The position numbers were made by a program, and so were the translations under genes. A model generated the notes under the pieces. It saw only the letters and a program-made list of their open reading frames with translations. It had not been told where the DNA came from and did not search any database. 64,000 nucleotides of DNA from Eutreptiella sp. 'Long Island Sound 2002' (taxonomy: Eukaryota > Euglenozoa > Euglenophyceae > Eutreptiales > Eutreptiaceae), in the NCBI GenBank assembly GCA_964036045.1, contig OZ038387.1, forward strand, positions 17,507,420 through 17,571,419, written 5' to 3'. Every line of letters begins with the position of its first letter. Position 1 is the stretch's first letter. Positions 53,064 to 63,574 of this stretch are shown here, piece by piece.

Positions 53064-53075
53064 TAATATATATAT

Positions 53076-53900
53076 CTTCCAATCTACACCCCTCTCCCCA
53101 ACTCTAGGCGGCTCCACCATACGGCTCTGACGTACATGGGAAGGGCACAACGTGGTGCATACACGTGGTGGAAGGGGCTAAACTCGGTCAAAACAGGCCC
53201 AAAATGGGCTAAAAACACTTGTTTGAGCATCCCAAACGGTCCGGGATCACTTTTGGAAAAACACGTTTTTAACTCATTTTTGACCAATTTTTGCTCCCAA
53301 AACGGCCACTTTTCAAGGCATTTTGGGATTTTGCATTGGCGAAAACGCGTCCCCACAGGCTCAAAACGGACTAAAAACACTTGTTTGAGCATCATAAGTG
53401 GTTTAGGATCACTTAGCCCAAGATTCGGCCCGTTCTTGGTTTCGGGGTGCTGGTGCACATCGCGCGGTGTTTGGGGCTTTTTGGCGCCTTTTTGGGCCGT
53501 TTCTCGGACATGTCGTGGAGTTAGAGGGCACCAAAGGTCCCTTGGTCACGAGAAAGTCAAGCCGCACGTGGAGTGTAGCAGCCGTTTGCCTTCGTTTGGC
53601 TGTTTTGAACCCTTACTAGGGCTGTTTTTGGGCGAAAAATGGCCGTTTTTGGCCCAAAACTGCGCAGATTTGGGAGGGCACCTCCGAACTTAGCGCCACC
53701 GCCCCGGGCCGCCACCGGTGAGTTTTTGGCTGAAAACTTGGATTTGGCAAGGGCACCACCTAGGCTCCAAGGTGGCTACATGGGCAAAAGATCCGAGGCG
53801 TTGGGACGCGGCAATGGCCAGAACGGCACGGAGAAGAGCTTGTTGTTGTTGCTTGTTGTTGTTGTTGTTGTTAGCTAAATTTAAGGGGAGAGGGGTGTAG
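53076..53900 (-). mobile_element. TA-microsatellite-associated element, unit 9 (-), internal deletion
   Basis: 825 bp. The sequence jumps at about 53413 from an internal repeat (GTGGTTTAGGATCACTT) straight to AGCCCAAGATTCGGCCCG, skipping ~370 bp. It is more diverged than its neighbours, so it is probably an older copy. Confidence 0.85.
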
Positions 53901-53932
<32 letters not shown>

Positions 53933-53934
<2 letters not shown>

Positions 53935-55070
53935 TCCAATCTACACCCCTCTCCCAACTCTAGGTGGCTCCACCACACGGCTCTAAGGTATGTGCGAAGG
54001 GCACAAAGTGGTGCATACATGTGGTGGAAGGGGCTAAACTCGGTCAAAACGGGCTCAAAATGGGCTAAAAAAAACTTGTTTGAGCATCCCAAATGGTCTG
54101 GGATCACTTTTGGAAAAACGCGTTTTGGACCCATTTTTGACCCATTTTTGGTCCCAAAATGGCCCATTTTCAAGGCATTTTGGCAGTTTCCATGAGCCAA
54201 AACCAGTCGCCACGGGCTCAAAATGGGCTAAAACCACTTGTTTGAGCATCATAAATGGTCCAGGATCATTTGTGGAAAAACGCGTTTTTGACCCATTTTT
54301 GACCCATTGTTGGTCCCAAAAAGGCCCATTTTCAAGGCATTTTGGGATTTTCCATGGCCCAAAACGCGCCACCACGGGCTCAAAACGGCCTAAAAACACT
54401 TGTTTGAGCATCCCAAGTGGTCTAGGAACAACTTTGGAAAAAATCATTTTTTTCGCCCCGGGGACCCTGGTGGACCCACCGTTGGCCCCCACTGTGCGTG
54501 GGCTGGCCGGCCCTGCGGCTGCACCAAATGACCACTGGTACAGGGGTCTACGTGTCTCGTTGGGCGATTCTGAGGCTTGTGAACCACCAAAAGTGGGGGG
54601 TTGCGGGTGGACTAGGTGCCCTCGGAATTCGTTTTCGAGCCACGTAGCCCAAGATTCGGCCCGTTCTTGGTTTCGGGGTGCTGGTGCACATTGCGCGGTG
54701 TTTGGGGCTTTTTGGCGCCTTTTTGGGCCGTTCCTCGGACATGTCGTGGAGTTAGAGGGCACCAAAGGTCCCTTGGTCACGAGAAAGTCAAGCCGCACGT
54801 GGAGTGTAGCAGCCGTTTGCCTTCGTTTGGCTGTTTTGAACCCTTACTAGGGCTGTTTTTGGGCGAAAAATGGCCGTTTTTGGCCCAAAACTGCGCAGAT
54901 TTGGGAGGGCACCTCCGAACTTAGCGCCACCGCCCCGGGCCGCCACCGGTGAGTTTTTGGCTGAAAACTTGGATTTGGCAAGGGCACCACCTAGGCTCCA
55001 AGGTGGCTACATGGGCCAAAGATCCGAGGCGTTGGGACGCGGCAATGGGCAGAACGGCACGGAGAAGAGC

Positions 55071-55102
<32 letters not shown>

Positions 55103-55130
55103 AGCTAAATTTAAGGGGAGAGGGGTGTAG
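53933..55130 (-). mobile_element. TA-microsatellite-associated element, unit 10 (-)
   Basis: 1,198 bp, standard length and complete ends. Its terminal ~500 bp closely match unit 9. Confidence 0.9.
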
Positions 55131-55158
55131 TAATATATATATATATATATATATATAT

Positions 55159-56355
55159 CCTCCAATCTACACCCCTCTCCCAACTCTAGGTGGCTCCACC
55201 ACACGGCTCTAAGGTACGTGCGAAGGGCACAAAGTGGTGCATACATGTGGTGGAAGGGGCTAAACTCGGTCAAAACGGGCTCAAAATGGGCTAAAAAAAC
55301 TTGTTTGAGCATCCCAAATGGTCTGGGATCACTTTTGGAAAAACGCGTTTTGGACCCATTTTTGACCCATTTTTGGTCCCAAAATGGCCCATTTTCAAGG
55401 CATTTTGGGATTTTCCATGAGCCAAAACCAGTCGCCACGGGCTCAAAATGGGCTAAAACCACTTGTTTGAGCATCATAAATGGTCCAGGATCATTTTTGG
55501 AAAAACGCGTTTTTGACCCATTTTTGACGCATTGTTGGTCCCAAAAAGGCCCATTTTCAAGGCATTTTGGGATTTTCCATGGCCCAAAACGCGCCACCAC
55601 GGGCTCAAAACGGCCTAAAAACACTTGTTTGAGCATCCCAAGTGGTCTAGGAACAACTTTGGAAAAAATCATTTTTTTCGCCCCGGGGACCCTGGTGGAC
55701 CCACCGTTGGCCCCCACTGTGCGTGGGCTGGCCGGCCCTCCGGCTGCACCAAGTGACCACTGGTACGGGGGTCTACGTGTCTCGTTGGGCGATGCTGAGG
55801 CTTGGAAACCATAAAAAGTGGGGGGTTGCGGGTGGACTAGGTGCCCTCGGAATTCGTTTTTGAGCCACGTAGCCCAAGATACGGCCCGTTCTTGGTTTCG
55901 GGGTGCTGGTGCACATTGCGCAGTTTTTGGGGCTTTTTGGCGCCTTTTTGGGCCGTTTCTCGGACATATCGTGGAGTTAGGGGGCAACAAAGAGCTCTTG
56001 GTCACGGTGAAGTCAAGCCGCACGTGGAGTGTAGCAATTGTTCGCCTTCGTTTGGCCGTTTCAACGGGGTTTCGGGGCTGTTTGGGGCCAAAAACGGCTA
56101 TTTTGGGGCACAAAATGCGCAGTTTTGGGAGGGCACCTCCCGAGTTGGCGCCCCCGCCCCGGGGCGCCACCGGTGAGTTTTTGGCTCAAAACTTGAATTT
56201 GGCAAGGGCACCACCTAGGCTCTAAGACGGCTAGAGTAGAGTAGAGCCCGGAGCGATGAGGCCGAGAAATGGCCAAAACGGAAAGGAGAAGTGCTTGTTG
56301 CTTGCTTGTTGCTTGTTGTTGCTTGTTAGCTAGATTTAAGGGGAGAGGGGTGTAG
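55159..56355 (-). mobile_element. TA-microsatellite-associated element, unit 11 (-)
   Basis: 1,197 bp, standard length and complete ends. On the minus strand it contains a 387-codon open frame, open because the internal repeat length (162 bp) is a multiple of three. Confidence 0.9.
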
Positions 56356-56371
56356 TAATATATATATGTTA

Positions 56372-56416
56372 CTACACCCATCTCCCCTTAAATCTAGCTG
56401 AAAAGCAAGCAAGCAC
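56372..56416 (+). mobile_element. truncated head fragment closing the array
   Basis: CTACACCCATCTCCCC, TTAAATCTAGCTGAAAAGC and CAAGCAAGC match the head of the unit, with two substitutions, then similarity ends. It marks the right edge of the 13.5-kb array. Confidence 0.7.
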
Positions 56417-56419
56417 TGC

Positions 56420-56810
56420 TTTTGAGAGTGGTTTGCGCTGGCTTTCAGAGCTGACTCCAGCATTCCCATATGTTGTGCATACGTGTTGTCCGGTTCTGGC
56501 TGATGCAGGCAATTTCTGAGTGAATATATTTATTTTTGGGACCAGAGTCCGGATGAAATTCCTTTGTTCACCCACCAGTGTGTGGTCGGTCGGTTGCTGC
56601 GTGCTGGTACTCCATGACATCACAGTGGTCAACAACGCCTTGTGTGCCAAGCCCACATGGGAGCACAATAGGCTGCTATGTGAACACACGAAGGCATGGT
56701 CCTGCATATGGTTTCACCATTAGAAAGACGAAGAATGCTGCATGCCTAATTTGAATGGCTTTGATGTGTTGTGTGCAGTGGTTGAGGAGGGGGGTGGTGT
56801 TATCCCACCA
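56420..56810. other. intergenic, nothing recognised
   Basis: Unique-looking sequence with short frames only. Confidence 0.4.
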
Positions 56811-57190
56811 AAGCGATGGTTTATCACCCCTCAAAGGGGTGATAAAACCACCTGGGGTGGTTTTAAGGGTGGTTTTATCACCCATTTGGTTTTAAGGGTG
56901 GTTTTATCACACATACATATGCCAACGAACTATGGTTGTGATGCAGCACTTGGTTTAGGCAGCAGGGCTGCCATGCATCAACCCCCCCCCCCATTTGCCA
57001 TGGCCTGGTGCCCCCGTTGGGGGATAGAACCACCCCCAAAGAGGTCGTAAACCCCCCCCTCCACGAAGAGAGGTGATAAAATCACTTCCAGGTGGGATAA
57101 AAACCCCCCCGGGTGTCCAAAATGGCCCAAAAAAGGCTGAGGGATGGTTCTATCACCCTGTTTGGGGTGGTTTTATAACCACGACCACAC
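56811..57190. repeat. cluster of GGTGATAAAACCACC hairpin motifs
   Basis: A near-perfect palindrome (GGTTTATCACCCCT / AGGGGTGATAAAACC, 56820-56852) is followed by repeated GGTGGTTTTATCACCC on alternating strands: 56868, 56894, variants near 57071, 57092 and 57145-57178. The motif can pair with itself at many positions. Confidence 0.6.
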
Positions 57191-58200
57191 CTCACCCCAC
57201 TTTCAGCTGTGCTACGTGGGATCTATGCAATTTTTTCTGCCTGGCGGCTGTCATATGTCCCAGGGGAGGTACATTCGCAGGACCTGAACAGATCCAAATG
57301 GCAATTGAAGAACAAAGAACGACAAAGAATACACACATCTGGACGGGTTGGACGGCGGTTGGCGATAAAACGACGGCGGGTGGAAAACAAACCCACCCCT
57401 GCTGGGCCTGTGCACCTGCAGGGCAAATTGGGAGAGCCAGGGGGTGTAGGTGTCGTTTGACTACGATCCGGCAGCAGAGGCTACTTGCATTTGGATGCAC
57501 TGGCTTGTGGTACTCAACCATGCTTGAATCCGAGCGATACTCTCACATCCTCGCGCATTCCTCACCGTTGCTGCCTCGTTGCTTCACTCTGTCTCGCAGC
57601 ATTGCCCCTCCTGCACGTCTGCGCAAATAATGGCCCCCCTGTAACCCCCTGCCGAAAACCAGTCGTCCTTGTTGCATAACAGGCCCCAGTATCATGCATT
57701 TATCGCTGTGGGAACAGGCCTAAGGAATGCACATCTGGGCTGTGCGTTTTCTGGTGGTGGTACTGTGATGCAGTCAGCTGGGGTCCCTCCGAAGCCATTC
57801 ACGTCTTTCTCAACCCCCAGGGCTGCGCGGAGCAAATAGGGATGCAAGACACACGGAGCCACAACACAGAAATTGATGCGGATGCGTTCACGGGCGATTT
57901 TCTCGACAGTTATGGCTCACCCTCGCTGCCGGTACTGCTGCTGCTTCCCACTGCAGCAAATAGCTGCAATAGTTGCAGCAACCGACAGCAGCAACCACCA
58001 GTCAACAGCAGCATCCGATGTAGCCCTCTTCGCTTGCAAAGAATATAGACGTCCAACACCATGGCCCCCTTTGCACGGAGAAGAAAGCAAATTGCTACAC
58101 TCCGTTCCACCTGAACCTCAGCAGAGCGCCGGCGCACCACCATTTGCTGTCGTCTGCCAATGGCAATTAAGCGTCAACCGCTAGTTAATTGTCTACCAGC
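57191..58200. other. no supported gene
   Basis: Overlapping frames at 57.20-57.63 kb are open on both strands, and I cannot choose between them. There is no domain, RNA gene or repeat end. Confidence 0.35.
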
Positions 58201-58213
58201 GTCACACCCACAC

Positions 58214-58938
58214 TTAGAACACAATTCTGCACATGCGGCTCCGCTTCTCCCGCGAGTCCTGCACCTGTTGGATGAGCCATTGAGCAGGCGGTACACCGTT
58301 TCAAAGTTTGGCGTGGCGGCTCCTGGCAGTAAGGGCCAGTGTGTATGGCGGCGGCGTCGCGGAGGGGAGGAAAATGGCGACGACCGGGCCCTTGCCAAGC
58401 GGCACGGTGCTGGGCACAAAAGATTCGGGCACTGCATGGTTCGCCTTCGGCTGGAGGCTCTCCCACCACCCCGCAGACTCCACCACCGCGGGAACATGCT
58501 GGAGGTAGGGCGCGTGGCCCAATGCCCCAATACCTTCTGCACATGCCCAAGGCAGTGATTCAGAGAACCGCCGAGAAATAGCCACTGCTGTTCGGTGCAG
58601 ACCGCCTCCTTGCGGTCCTTCAAACGGGTCTCAAGAGACCACTGCCTACACCCACGGCATCAGCAGCGCGGAGGCTGAGGCAGAGGCCCTTCCCGTCGAA
58701 TGTGTGCATGGCCGTCGATGGTGAGCCTCAGTGGGGGCCTTTGGGCGCTGCGGGCTTCGGACGGGAGCGCTGGAGAAGACAGAGCCAGCAAACCAGCCAT
58801 CCTTGCGGTGTTTTGGCCGCCGCGCGAGCGGCGACCTTTGAAGGCGGGGTGCTTGCCCACAAGGGTTGCCGCGCGGAGGGCAGGAGGGAGGTACAGGCCC
58901 AGTGTGCTGCGGTGGATGAGACGGTTGTACAGAGGATC
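58214..58938 (-). pseudogene. broken coding region of unknown family
   Basis: A minus frame from 58938 reads DPLYNRLIHRSTLGLYLPPA, then TLVGKHPAFKGRRSRGGQNT, to TGA at 58660. A second frame from 58630 reads DPFEGPQGGGLHRTAVAISR, then GWWESLQPKANHAVPESFVP and GPVVAIFLPSATPPPYTLAL, to TGA at 58303-58301. It continues in frame past that stop as NGVPPAQWLIQQVQDSREKR to TAA at 58216. The composition is strongly protein-like throughout, with one frame change and one internal stop. I do not recognise the protein; a decayed transposon gene is the likeliest explanation. Confidence 0.4.
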
Positions 58939-58959
58939 TCATAGGCGTATCATACTCAC

Positions 58960-59023
58960 TGCAGAAAACCACGGAGAAAACAATGAGAATGGCGAGGAGA
59001 GTGAAGCATGAGCTGGACGACAT
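58960..59023 (-). CDS. possible first exon with signal-peptide-like sequence
   Basis: The minus ATG at 59023 encodes MSSSSCFTLLAILIVFSVVF followed by C, a classic signal-peptide profile, and the exon runs directly into a GTGAGT donor (58959-58954). No partner exon in phase is clear; the broken coding region downstream may be unrelated. Confidence 0.2.
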
Positions 59024-59029
59024 GGGCGA

Positions 59030-60270
59030 AGCTCAGCGCGGAGAGTTGCAGTTAAAACAGCAATGCCCTGAGCAACGGTGAAAAATGCGCACGGATGTGA
59101 ATCATGTTTGCCGAGTGTCACTCGGATTCAAGTGTGGATAAGTCCCGCAATCAAATGTATCCGAATGCACCTGACCACACGCGAGCCGCTCCTACCACAT
59201 CTTGGTAGATTAAAACAATAAGACAAGAGGCCCGATCTCGGGGCGTGCCAAGCGAACGAAGTCCCAACAATTCCAAGCAGCGAGGGAGCTCAATGGATGA
59301 CAGACATGCGGATGTATGGCTGCGGGGAATATGTGTGTGAAGTGTTTCTGTCCCCTTTGGCAACCATGTATGTTCGAACTGGTACACGTAAAAAAAAAAA
59401 CACTGCACAGACCGTGTCAATCAGCATGTCCTTAGATAACCAGCATGTTGCTGCTGTCAATTCACTTTCAACTACTATGCCCCAAAGTTCACTCTGATTA
59501 TGTCCCAGGTCTCTGGCTAACCTCAGTGCAGCAGTAGGTACGACAGCCTGCACACCTGTATCCAGGAAGGGAGCACTCCTCTTGCATAAAACCGGCGTTC
59601 GATATCTCATCGTCGGCTACGGGGATCCGAAATGGGGCTTCTGGTGGAGGATCAACCAACTGCCGTCCCAGCCTGTGCGAAAGAGCACGGCTGTGGTTGC
59701 TGCAGCTGTTCCCATGGTAGTTTCCGCAGCACTTGCGGATGAGAAAGCCCTGCTGTGTCTGCGGTCTACTGGTGCTGCGTCTGCTCATCTGCTGTGTCTG
59801 CCGCCTACTGCTCCTCGATATTTTCCTAGAAAAGGCAATTACTGCTGTGTTCTGCTTCCTGCTGCTGTCTGCTGGAAGGCTGCAGTGAAGGGTTGATCAC
59901 AGAGATGGCGACGTGAATTGCTCTTCCCTTTGCGGCAATCCACTTCGACGCTTTTAGTCGTGTAGGGTCTTCGGTGGTGGATCAATGGCGAGGGTCGTTT
60001 GTCCTCATCCTGAGGGTCGAAGTTTGATCATCCTTGGGAATATTTGGGAGGATTCGGGGAAAATATGCGCCAAATTGGGGAAAGAACACATGTGTTTGGG
60101 CGAAGGGGATATTTGGGGAAAGGACACAACAAATTCAGGGAGAATTGCACATGGGCCACCCCAAAGCTCCCGTGCAAAAACCTGCAACCTGCAATAACAG
60201 CAATACACAGCATCCTGGGCGCTGAACTGAGATCCGGAGGCCCTCATGCCCAAATTGTGGTGTTTGGGGA
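59030..60270. other. no supported gene
   Basis: A short imperfect tandem, CTGCTGTGTCTGC(G/C)G(T/C)CTACTG, sits at about 59750-59815. Otherwise nothing is recognised. Confidence 0.35.
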
Positions 60271-60278
60271 CAAACTTT

Positions 60279-60558
60279 GCACTGCGGGCGCACTGCGGGC
60301 GCACTGCAGGCACACTGCGGGGACATGTATCAAAGACCACCCAGTGGAGATGGAGGGAGGAAACATCAAGCAACACATGCGGATGCAGCAACACAACAGA
60401 ACAATCTGATTCTCTGATGTCTGAAATCCTTAAAGAAAATGCATATAGGCATACTATCGGTATAGTGGGTAACAAAGTGAGGGAAATGGGGTAAGGGAAA
60501 TGAGTTTTTGCCGACATAAAAATTTTGCACTGCGGGCGCACTGCGGGCGCACTGCGGG
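60279..60558 (+). repeat. paired arrays of the 11-bp motif GCACTGCGGGC
   Basis: Four units at 60279-60322 and three at 60527-60558, both introduced by TTTGCACTGCGGGCGC, 240 bp apart in the same orientation. They resemble the arrays inside the elements at 24-29 kb, so this may be the remains of another member. Confidence 0.7.
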
Positions 60559-61286
60559 CAAGGCATTCTCTTGGAATGGTTTGCTTCTGGAATCCCACAA
60601 AATTTGAACCTACCCTCCACATCACAACTGAAGAGATTGTTGTGATGCAACAACTGCAACACACATCAATGCAAGGAACAAAGAAACCTGCAAAAAGTGC
60701 TTCAAACCAAAAAGTGCTCTACAAAGAAGTGCGAGAACACATGGAACAGAAATCCGGTCTCTATGGCATTTATGAAAACTCACTGCAGCTCCCGTTACCG
60801 CCCCACTTCTGGACCAAAGGCAGGAACATGACGAGTTGTAGGACTGGAAGTGCTGCGCACGCGTGCTGCACATGTTCAGATTGGCACATACGCAGTCTCA
60901 TAGTTGCCCCGCCGGGCACGCAGGGCTCGGTTGTGAAGGTTGTCCAGGATCTCCTTGTCTCTGTTGCAAAGAAGAATGCATGGGAATGCCCCCACGGGGG
61001 GGTGGCGACTACAACCGGCCCCGATGCGACCCACCCCCCAGACATCTATCAAAATTTGAAGGGGGGGTGGGGGCATTGGCAGTATGGCATGGGGGGGTCC
61101 CCAAGGTGGGGGGGCGGCGGGGGTGGCAAGGGTGTTCCAGCGCAGCTTAGCCGGTTGACTGGGACAGTCAGACAGCATCAGGGTAACCAAGGCATGCGTC
61201 CTCTTGTTACGCATCAGTACCTAAGTGGACAACAAGCAAACAAGATCGCATCAAAACACCCTCCCTTATATCTGTGTCGTATTTGA
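60525..61286 (+). CDS. hypothetical protein, low confidence
   Basis: A 253-codon open frame starts inside the second 11-bp array. The section LYKEVREHMEQKSGLYGIYE and GSVVKVVQDLLVSVAKKNAW looks protein-like. The C-terminal part is distorted by G runs. A second frame over 60.79-61.00 kb is equally protein-like (Cys-rich, CEGCPGSPCLCCKEEC) but has a TAG, preceded by an acceptor-like CACTGCAG. I cannot tell which, if either, is used. Confidence 0.22.
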   Translation: MHCGRTAGALRARHSLGMVCFWNPTKFEPTLHITTEEIVVMQQLQHTSMQGTKKPAKSASNQKVLYKEVREHMEQKSGLYGIYENSLQLPLPPHFWTKGRNMTSCRTGSAAHACCTCSDWHIRSLIVAPPGTQGSVVKVVQDLLVSVAKKNAWECPHGGVATTTGPDATHPPDIYQNLKGGWGHWQYGMGGSPRWGGGGGGKGVPAQLSRLTGTVRQHQGNQGMRPLVTHQYLSGQQANKIASKHPPLYLCRI

Positions 61287-61375
61287 ATTCCGCATCAAAT
61301 TCTGACCACCACGAGTATAAACATGTGGGGTGATACCCAAAAACTACCCCCTTCAACTAAGGATGTAAAACAAAA

Positions 61376-61500
61376 TGGGGCGCCGTTGGCGCCATGACCC
61401 CAGCACCACTATCTTTCAAAACCCTGGGGGGGAGCTGGGGCGGGGCCGCATACAGGGACCAGGCCCTGCCACCCCCCCGGTGAATGCCCTATGGCACGGG
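61376..61500 (+). repeat. dispersed repeat, copy 2 (partner at 1.3 kb)
   Basis: Carries GGCGCCGTTGGC, CACCACTATCTTTCAAAAC, a G-rich run and GCATACAGGGACCAGGCCC in the same order as the minus strand of 1255-1372. Confidence 0.5.
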
Positions 61501-62099
61501 AGGGGTATGTCAGCAGGGGTCCCAGGTGTACCATGGGGAGGTAACTTGGTGTCCTGAGTACCAGCAGTTGCCATGTCACCATCATCAGAAATTCTGGGAA
61601 GCTGTAGCCCCTTTGTACTGGAGAATATGGTCACAGTGACCGCGCAATACCATGGGTGGATGGACTTTCACTTGGGGGGGAGGGGGTCAATAGAGCCCCT
61701 TGCCCCCCTCCCCCCAAAAGGGCTCATTTGACAGAAACCCCAAAAACCAACCTCGGAACATCCCAGGTTTCAATGGAAAAGGGGGGGGGGGGGGCAGGGG
61801 ATTGGAAGGGGAGGCGAACATTAACTTGGGGTCAGGGTATGGCTAGGTCAAACCCTGACCCTAATCAAGACTGAATATTGGGACTGAGATGGTGGGGAAT
61901 TTGGGAAATAGGTGTTACACGCGATGGCAATGTGTTGCTCGCAATGCAAAACAGGATGAAAGAAGGTGAATGCTGCCAACAATTTGTCATTCAAAGTGAA
62001 ATACATGAAATACAATTGGCAATGCATATTGCAAGGTTGCATTGGAATGAATGGCACATGATTTGCCAATCCAAAAACGTGCAATGTACATATGGAACA

Positions 62100-63010
62100 A
62101 GCATTGACAATTCAACGATGATTGAAAATGGCCTTAAACCACTTGTTGTAGCATCCACATTGTGTCAGATCACTTTGGAAAAAATCCATCTTGGATCTCG
62201 TTTTGACCCCTTGTCAGTCCAAAATGGCCCAGTTCAAGGCCTTACGGGAACTTGCATGGGCCACTATGGGTCAAAAATACTTGACAACAACCTAAAACCA
62301 CTTATTTATGCACCCCAAAGGGTCAAAGAACAACTTTGAAAAAAAAAATCAATTTGGACCACTTTGTGACCCACAAGTGACCCCCGCTCACCCCAAGCTA
62401 GCATGTACGTGATGCATCACTCCTTGGTGCCAATGGGGCATTGAAGGGTGTCGGTGGTCTGGAAATGGGTCACAAATGTTCCCATTCATCATCGGTTATT
62501 ACCACAAGGCAAGACATGACAGTCAAACACAATCAAGGAAGGCAATACTTGAAAAAGAATTCATAGATGGCCACTTTCAAGGCTGATTTTGGCCATTTTT
62601 GACCCCAAAAAGGGTACCTTGAGGCCATTAGTTGGATGCAAAAGCTACTGCATGGTGCCCCAAGGTGCTTTTCCATTATCCAGGTCGGTTCCAATGCAAA
62701 TGGCCTGCTTCATAGACATTGTAGGCACCCCAAACACCCAAAACATGGCATTTTTGGCCATTTTTGACAGATTTTGAAACCTTGATCTGCCACTTGCGGT
62801 CCTGTTCTTGGCCACCACTGTAGACTTTGTTGCTCCAACTTTGTGTGATTTAACTCCAGACCCAGAGGTATCATCCACCAAAATTTCGACCAAATCTGAA
62901 ACATCACGACAGAGTTCTGAGTTTTGCCCATTTCCCCTGTGCTTGCTTGCTTGCTTGCTGCTTGATTGCTGCTTGCTGCTTGCTGCTGCTTGCTTGCTCA
63001 AAGGAGTCCA
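62100..63010 (-). repeat. diverged relative of the 1.2-kb TA-associated element
   Basis: Recognisable blocks of the inverted units appear in order: AAACCACTTGTTGTAGCATC, GATCACTTTGGAAAAA, TTTTGACCCC, AAAATGGCCCAGTTCAAGGC, TGCATGGGCCA, AAACCACTTATTTATGCACC and AAAGAACAACTTTGAAAAA (62125-62345). At the end there is a CCATTTCC...GCTTGCTTGCTTGC stretch (62926-63000) as in the units' heads. The terminal CTACACCCC repeats and flanking (TA)n are missing. Confidence 0.55.
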
Positions 63011-63178
63011 ACCGAGACTCCAAAGAGGGTGGTAAACCCCATTGGTTCCACCAGCTCGGTGACCGTAACACTAACCCCAAGGCTTAATCAGCAGGGCAAC
63101 TGCATACCTGCTGCTCAATGCATACACTGCATCATCCCAACAACATGTGGTAGACATGCATGCATGATGGACATTTTC

Positions 63179-63574
63179 TCAGTAGGCCGCCGTTGACAAA
63201 ATTTTCCTTCTGGCACCTTTGGCTCCAATGAAAATTATGGTCCCCGTCAATTGAGCCCTTGTCGCAGACCCCAACCCCAACCCCCTTGCGGGAAAAGCGC
63301 TAACACCCACTCTGATGAGGGCGTTGTTTGCATGCACTGCGAGGGGACACAAGCGGTGAGAGCAAAGCAAAAGATCATTGAGGTCCAAACAACCATGCAT
63401 GTCAAAGAGCATTGAAATTAGTGGCTGAGAAAGGCCTTCAAGGTTCACATTTTGGTGATGTGGGCCCGTAGAGGGGGCATATTCAATTTTTTTTGCGCAG
63501 ATTGCTCTGTGGAGGTTTACCCAATAATGTTTCACCTTTTTCGCTTGAGCCACAAATTCCATCCCCAGCACCAA
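63179..63574 (-). pseudogene. possible retropepsin-containing remnant
   Basis: The minus frame reads DLVLGMEFVAQAKKVKHYWV near its start, resembling the hydrophobic LGM(D/E)F motif of retroelement proteases. The open part upstream holds SLVVPFSGCP before a TGA. No DTG active site was found and the remainder is unrecognised, so this is a weak call. Confidence 0.22.

Noticed and set aside
45690-56170. Long open frames (up to 387 codons) in the array, on both strands
   Set aside because: They arise from the 162-bp in-frame repeat, run through (TA)n into YIYIYI-type sequence, and exist on both strands of the same DNA. No domain is visible.
42911-56416. Regularly spaced repeats considered as a CRISPR-like or satellite array
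   Set aside because: Units are 1.2 kb with inverted termini in both orientations and (TA)n spacers, which fits transposable elements. The window is eukaryotic.
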